In this document: piece after piece, positions 59,157-64,000 of the stretch
How the letters are laid out: every line of letters starts with the position of its first letter
Numbering within the stretch: the stretch's first letter is position 1
From: Adenophora triphylla var. japonica
Taxonomy: Eukaryota > Streptophyta > Magnoliopsida > Asterales > Campanulaceae
Direction of reading: 5' to 3'
NCBI GenBank assembly: GCA_022495995.1
Contig: JAFEMH010000932.1
Span: 372,001 to 436,000 of the forward strand
Length of the DNA: 64,000 nt
Translations under genes and position numbers: made by a program
Notes under the pieces: generated by a model
Databases searched by the model: none
Told to the model about the DNA's origin: nothing
Seen by the model: the letters and a program-made list of their open reading frames with translations, nothing else

Positions 59157-61433
59157 TTAGGCAAGAAAGATTGTCACCAAATTGGTAACAATTGTCAGCA
59201 GATCTATGGCCAGAAACACACGTGTATTATCCTTATCAAACACTTCACACAAGTACTTATCAAACTTCACATAAAGATCATCATCACACAGTTGACTGAT
59301 GCTTATTAGGTTGGCTTTCAAGCCTTCCACATGGTACACATTGTGCAATTTTGGGAGACCCTTAACATCCAGGGTTCCTTTCCCAACAATCTTTCCTTGA
59401 GCACCTCCATCAAAATTTACTCTTCCTCCATTAATCACTTCATAGTCTAGAAGGACTGCTTGGTTTCCAGTCATGTGCCTAGAGCACCCACTATCAAAAT
59501 ACCAAGAGCCAGAGACAGTACTCTTGAGGGAGGAGTAAACAACATTGCAGGTGGTAATTGGTTTGGCCACCCACTGTTTAACAGTTTTCTTTTTGGGTTG
59601 CAGAGGTCTCAGATTACCAGGATGTGTGTTAGGATGTGCATACATCTTCTCACACATCTGAGGCTGATTGAAGTGACCAGATTTTTTATCAGCCTTGAGT
59701 TTGTAACAGAAGGGTCTAATGTGACCAGGAGCAAGGCAGTAATGGCAAATGTAATGCCTCTTCCTAGGTCTTTTCTCACTCAAAATGACTTTTTCTTTAA
59801 AAGCTTGTTTTTTCACAATTTTTGAGGTAGAAGCCTCACATCCCTCCTTTACAAAATTATTTTCAAACCCCAAACCAGTTTTGTCACATTGACCCACAGA
59901 AAAAGCTTCTTCCATTTTCATTTTACTTTTATTTAACTTAGTAAAAGTATTTTCAGCTTTTTCACATTCATTCTTGAACTTTTCAAGGTCAACTTCTCTT
60001 TTGGTCACAAGGACTTCAAGTCTTGCAATGGTATCTTTTTGAGTATCATTTTCCTTTGAAAGAACAGCTTTTTCATCTTCACAAGCAGCTAATTTATCAG
60101 ACAGAGATTTATTTACCTTAACAAGTACCTCAATCTTGTCCAATCTTTTCATCCAATCTGTATGAAGTTCCTTGTATGTTGCAAAAAGTTCCTCATAGGG
60201 AATGTCCCTTTCTTCATCTTCATCATCTGAATCTCCTTTTACAGAGAAACAGTTCAGGAACAGTTCAGATGTGACACCATATGTGTTCACAACTGAGACC
60301 ACATCCAAGGAATTTTCAGGAGCATTTTCTTCTATATCTGCAGAAAAGGCATTAAATACAGACTTGCAGTTTAAGACAGACATATTAGCCACTTCTTCTT
60401 CATCATCCTCACTGTCACTAAGGGTAGCAGTTAAGCTCATTCCCTTCTTTTTAAGTGTGTTAGCACACTCATTGGCATAATGACCATAGCCACGACATGC
60501 CCTACATTGGACAGATCCAGATGATTTATTTTCAAAGCTTGGTTTCTTGAATCCAGTGTCAGTGCTGGGTTTTGGTTTTTCAGGAGCACCGAGAGTAGGT
60601 TTGTTAGGAAATTTACTTATCCTTCTATTTTTCAGTATTGAACTGAACTTCTTTGAAATAAGAGCTTCATCCTCTTCTTCTAGATTAGACTTGTCAATTT
60701 CAGAGGATAATTCCACAAGCTCTTTTGGAAGTGCAGCAGCACTTTTGAGAGCAAGACTGTGTGTTTTGTTCTTTTTCTGAGCCTCAAGGTTAAGCTCAAA
60801 CACAGTCAAGATTCCTATGATTGTGTCAAGACCTACAGTGTTTGTGTCTTTTGTTTCCTCAATCACAGCCACTTTTATGTTAAACCTCTCAGGTAAGGTC
60901 CTTAAAATCTTACTTACAAGTCTTGCATTGGAGATAGATTCTCCTAGACTTGTGCATTCATTTGAAATCTCATGAATCTTAGCAGCATAAGACACAATGT
61001 CCTCAGTTTCTTCCATTCGAAGTAACTCAAACCTATCCATTAAAATTCTAAGCCTGGTAGCCTTCACACTTGGTGCTCCCTCACATTGAGTTTGCAATAT
61101 ATCCCAAGCAGTTTTGGCTATACTCTCATTTGTTATAAGCTTGTACATATTCCCAGAAACATGGCTGGAAATAGCACCCATAGCTTTTGAATTATAATTT
61201 GCAGCTTGTATTTCATCAAGAGTCCATTGATCTTCAGTTTTTCTTTCGAAAATAGACTCACCAACACCAGAAGGTGGCTTTTTCTCCACAGTAGGAGGTT
61301 GCCATGCAACAAGAATACACATCCAAGCCCTTTCATCAATACTTTTGATGTAATTTCGCATCTTAGACTTCCAAAGAGAATAATTGGTGCCATCCAAGAC
61401 AGGAGGCCTGTTTTGGTGATTTTGGCATTCCAT
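59157..61433 (-). pseudogene. gag: Sirevirus gag and protease
   Basis: The start is taken at the ATG at 61433 (MECQNHQNRPPVLDG); the open frame extends upstream into the PBS but without another ATG. The gag N-terminal domain (PPVLDGTNYSLWKSKMRNYI, TAWDILQTQCEGAPSVK) is followed by a knuckle CRACRGYGHYANEC (about 60.5 kb), a long charged coiled-coil (KLAACEDEKAVLSKENDTQK) and a second knuckle CHYCLAPGHIRPFC (about 59.73 kb). The protease motif SWYFDSGCSRHMTG is intact (about 59.49 kb). The frame runs about 750 codons until a shift near 59.22 kb. This long gag with two separated knuckles is typical of Sireviruses. Confidence 0.92.
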
Positions 61434-61480
61434 AATGACTACACTTTCTGGATCAACACTCAGTAATATATCGAGAGTTG

Positions 61481-61492
61481 GCTCTGATACCA
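61481..61492 (-). other. Primer binding site of the Sirevirus-like element
   Basis: The - strand TGGTATCAGAGC lies 2 nt after the LTR end (CTTTCA), complementary to initiator tRNA-Met. Confidence 0.93.
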
Positions 61493-61494
61493 AT

Positions 61495-61952
61495 TGAAAG
61501 TTTCGTGTAGCTAGGAAACTTAATCACACAATAGGCAACGGATGTGAGTTACAGATGTAAGGCACAACCTTACTCACAACCTAAAATCAATAATGTTGAA
61601 TACAATGAAGAGTATGTAATTTTCTCTCTAAAATTCCGTAGCTTCTCTTGTGCTGAATGCCTTGTATTTATAGTGCACCATGGAGAAGATCTTCATGCAA
61701 TCGACATCTTCCTTTGTGAGATCTCTTTTCCTATATGAAAACATAAAACATACTCACAAGGAAATCAAATATTAGTAGGTTAGTCCTAATATAAAACTAT
61801 GTACATAAATAAAAGATATTTACTATATTTACAATTCCTAGTCAAAGTAGGATGCTTATAAATCTCCATGAAAGTCCCAAAATCTTCTTACCATAATAGA
61901 AGTCTTTTTAAATAAGGAAACATAAATATGTTCCAAAAAACTCACGGTTTCA
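61495..61952 (-). repeat. 5' LTR of the Sirevirus-like element (458 bp)
   Basis: Matches 52190-52647 with five differences. TATA box CTATAAATAC on the - strand at 61664-61673. Followed by the GTCTC target copy. Confidence 0.96.
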
Positions 61953-61957
61953 GTCTC

Positions 61958-62720
61958 ACTAATAAACTCTTTTCATAAATGAGTTGAACCCACTATATAT
62001 AGTGAATTACGTGTCCCCTGAAGGGTTCCTTCACCCCTTGTCATAGGTAAGTCCCCTATGAAAGCAAAGGTATAAACATGTCATAGGTTAGTCCCATGAA
62101 TCCTGATCTCGGCTGCCTATCTAATACTACTGCAGTTACCTCCATATTGGTGCAACTATAGAACATATAAACTGGAAGTCATGTCCATTGGATGTTTCCC
62201 TCCGATGCCTATCCGGGTTTTGTTTCCTACTAAATGAACTTCACCATAACCTCACATCAAGGTACTGTGGGATTGATCATTCTGGGTCCTATGTACTGGG
62301 GTGTGGTCCTTGATTAATTACCGTTGGGCCTTAACCGTCCTAGTCATCTGATGGTCTTCTCCAACTAAATGAAGGCCATATATGTGACAATCTTCCATTG
62401 GCCGCATCACACAGTTTGAGTTTTCATTAATATGATTTGATGTGATAAACTCATCTGAATGCGAGAATAGAGAGATCTGTAGTATTAATGTGTAATCATG
62501 TGAATTGCGCCCTGGCCATGCTTAATGCTACATTTGAGCATAAGTAAACGGACCATTAGTGATTATTACTTAGTGATTATTTCTTTATTAATCCACTTGA
62601 TTAGTATGGTTTCAATTGAAAGTGTATCTTTGATTTCAAGGCTCTTTTTATTATTTATAAAATGCAAATAGAAAATTTACCTATAATATTTATTTATTTA
62701 TTTATTTATTTACATTTTAG
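61958..62720. other. CACTA interior, non-coding, probably intron
   Basis: No family-specific coding sequence seen. It ends in (TTTA)n and a splice-acceptor-like TTTACATTTTAG at 62720, directly before the Transposase_24-like exon. Confidence 0.5.
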
Positions 62721-63050
62721 GAGGATTATACAATTCGAAAGAAAGGTGAGGGTTTTGATTCCACAGCTTGGGTGGATGTAGCTGGTGGTGTTGTAAAGAA
62801 TCGTTTGTACGGCTTTGATAAGTTGGTTCCTGCATTAGAGATCTTGAGAAGCATCACGATTTCCTCATCTATGTGTTCAAATGGAGATTTCACACAAACA
62901 CAAGAGTTTGAAGATAAGTTGAACAAAAGAGTTGAGAAAATGAGGGATGAAGTCACGACAAAATTAGAATCCACATATGAGGCTAAATTTGAGGAAATGA
63001 AAAATGATTTTCAGATGCAATTCCAAGAGATGCTCAAATCGAGGACTTAG
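62721..63050 (+). pseudogene. Last exon of a plant En/Spm-type accessory transposase (Transposase_24-like)
   Basis: Open from the acceptor at 62720 to TAG at 63048-63050. The reading EDYTIRKKGEGFDSTAW, then GGVVKNRLYGFDKLVPALE, resembles the C-terminal region of Ptta/En/Spm family proteins (the R-x-YG-x-G motif). It is followed by a coiled coil EFEDKLNKRVEKMRDEVTTK and FQMQFQEML. Upstream exons are not visible, and the main TNP2-type transposase is absent. It lies on the + strand near the right end of the CACTA element. Confidence 0.6.
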
Positions 63051-63380
63051 AGATTTCAAGAATCCTCCACGAGCTCCTATGTAGTTTAAAGTATGTCAAC
63101 TTCACAATTCTACGTAGTTTAACAGCACGATAGTTTAGTATGATAATTTGAGAATTTATTTTGAATGTAATGTTTGAAGCTTTGTTGACTTTATTTGTTT
63201 GATTTAAGATATTTAAGTTAAATTTTCAATCAGGTACAATTGAGAAATATTTATAATATTAGTAATATTTTATTTTTAGAAAATAATTTTCTGCAACATA
63301 ATTTTTCGTTGCAAATTAGGTTGCATGCTTGAAACTGAAAAATTTAGTTGCTAATTTAGTTCTATGTAACATATTTTTAA

Positions 63381-63690
63381 AACAGAACAATCAGTTGCAA
63401 TTAGAAACAGAAATAAATCGGTTGCAAATTTTAGAAACAAAAATAACATATTTGAAACAGAACAATTCGTTGCAATTAGAAACAGAAATAAATCAGTTGC
63501 AAATTTTAGAAACAAAAATAACATATTTGAAACAGAACAATCAGTTGCAATTAGAAACAGAAATAAATAAGTTGCAAATTTTAGAAACAGAAATAACACA
63601 TTTGAAACAGAAAAATCAGTTGCAATTAGAAACAGAAATAAATCAGTTGCAAATTTTAGAAACAAAAATAAATCAGTTGTTGTTTGCAAC
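63381..63690 (+). repeat. 75-bp tandem repeat, about four copies, open frame
   Basis: AACAGAACAATCAGTTGCAA starts units at 63381, 63456, 63531 and 63606 (variants included), exactly 75 bp apart. The unit keeps the frame and encodes a 25-residue repeat with regular Leu/Ile (QLQLETEINQLQILETKITY). Each copy holds several TTGCAA words, as in the left subterminal region. I favour a subterminal DNA repeat over a gene. Confidence 0.92.
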
Positions 63691-63873
63691 GGATGTAAAA
63701 ATTGTCCTAGGAAACACATTGCAACAGAATTTGCAACTACTTTTTCCGTTGCAAGGATTTTGCAACCCAAATAGATAAATAGCGACGAGGCTTCCTGCGA
63801 CTGCCTTTGCAACGGAAATTTTCGGTTGCAAACATCAATTTGCAACCGATTTTCCTGAATTGCAATCGAAAAA

Positions 63874-63904
63874 TCCGTTTCAGTTGCCCTGTTTTCTTGT
63901 AGTG
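63874..63904 (-). repeat. Right terminal inverted repeat of the CACTA element
   Basis: Reverse complement of 51498-51528, ending TTTTCTTGTAGTG, followed by the CCT target copy at 63905-63907. Confidence 0.96.
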
Positions 63905-64000
63905 CCTCAACCCCTAAAGGGCCTAAACCCTAAAAGGGTATGCTCGACCGAGCAACACCAAGGACTCAGCCGAGCAGATCCAAACCGGATAAACCGGGAA
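63905..64000. mobile_element. hAT segment to the right of the CACTA element
   Basis: Resumes the hAT repeat (CTAAACCCTAAAAGGGTATG, then GCTCGACCGAGC and ACTCAGCCGAGC) and enters AACCGGATAAACCGGG, matching the CCGG-rich character at 39495. The hAT continues past the window. Confidence 0.65.

Larger units (their letters stand above)
52190..61952 (-). mobile_element. Ty1/copia Sirevirus-like retrotransposon, 9.76 kb
   Basis: LTRs of 458 bp each (52190-52647, 61495-61952) differ at five positions by eye. Target duplication GTCTC (52185-52189, 61953-61957). - strand order: LTR, tRNA-Met PBS, long gag with two CCHC knuckles, protease, integrase, RT, RNase H, a spacer of 1.1 kb, a 725-codon extra ORF in the sense direction, several PPTs, LTR. 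Large gag, extra sense ORF and multiple PPTs are features of the Sirevirus (SIRE/Maximus) lineage. gag-pol is interrupted by at least three frameshifts and two nonsense codons; the extra ORF is open. Confidence 0.95.
51498..63904 (+). mobile_element. CACTA (En/Spm) DNA transposon, interrupted by a Sirevirus
   Basis: Perfect terminal inverted repeats of about 31 bp start CACTACAAGAAAACAGGG and are flanked by the 3-bp target duplication CCT (51495-51497 and 63905-63907). Without the 9.76-kb copia insertion the element is about 2.6 kb, too short for full coding capacity. It keeps only one recognisable exon (62721-63050) and subterminal repeat arrays. It is therefore a deletion derivative that would need transposase from elsewhere. 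Confidence 0.95.

Overview
This window is plant nuclear DNA, most likely from a eudicot with a large, repeat-rich genome. Almost every kilobase can be assigned to transposable elements: two Ty1/copia elements, three Ty3/gypsy elements, a CACTA (En/Spm) element, a hAT remnant and a probable Helitron end. Further signs are spliceosomal introns in element-borne genes, tRNA-Met and tRNA-Arg type primer binding sites, and AT-rich spacers. I recognise no ordinary host gene, no tRNA or rRNA gene, and no CRISPR array. No species is claimed.

Layout. 1-4736 is a Ty1/copia element on the + strand with its 5' LTR cut by the window edge. Only five bases separate it from a Helitron-type 3' terminus (4742, - strand) whose body carries an intron-containing RPA-like gene (about 7.86-8.47 kb). 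9.5-10.46 kb is an AT-rich minisatellite followed by about 105 bp of (TA)n. 10464-19328 is a non-autonomous Ty3/gypsy element on the - strand. It has gag and protease but no RT, RNase H or integrase, and it carries a spliced antisense gene (Transposase_28-like). A small TRIM-like fragment lies at about 20.1-20.3 kb.

From about 20.3 kb to the end of the window a hAT-type transposon acts as host for nested insertions. Four insertions have target-site duplications I can read directly. An Ogre/Tat gypsy element (20381-39494, - strand, TSD CCGGC) is in the hAT. A Tekay/Del-type chromovirus (41070-51335, - strand, TSD ACTAC) is in the hAT. A CACTA element (51498-63904, TSD CCT) is in the hAT. A Sirevirus-like copia (52190-61952, - strand, TSD GTCTC) is inside the CACTA. 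The only visible hAT coding sequence is a truncated BED zinc-finger N-terminus at 40079-40726.

The most unusual part is the 8 kb between integrase and the 3' LTR of the Ogre element. It holds two genes antisense to gag-pol. One has four visible exons and a plant mobile domain (24.8-27.7 kb); the other is DUF7745-like (28.2-29.7 kb). It also holds a 24-copy minisatellite of about 68 bp. A perfect palindrome (TCCGCGCGGA core) sits just upstream of a TATA-like box in the LTRs and again upstream of both antisense genes. The smaller gypsy element repeats the same layout: gag-pro, a short tandem array, then an antisense spliced gene with its own TATA box. Nearly all element ORFs carry nonsense codons or frameshifts although several LTR pairs are almost identical. 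The clear exception is a 725-codon extra ORF in the Sirevirus, which is open throughout. All identities and family assignments here are by eye; no alignment or database search was run.
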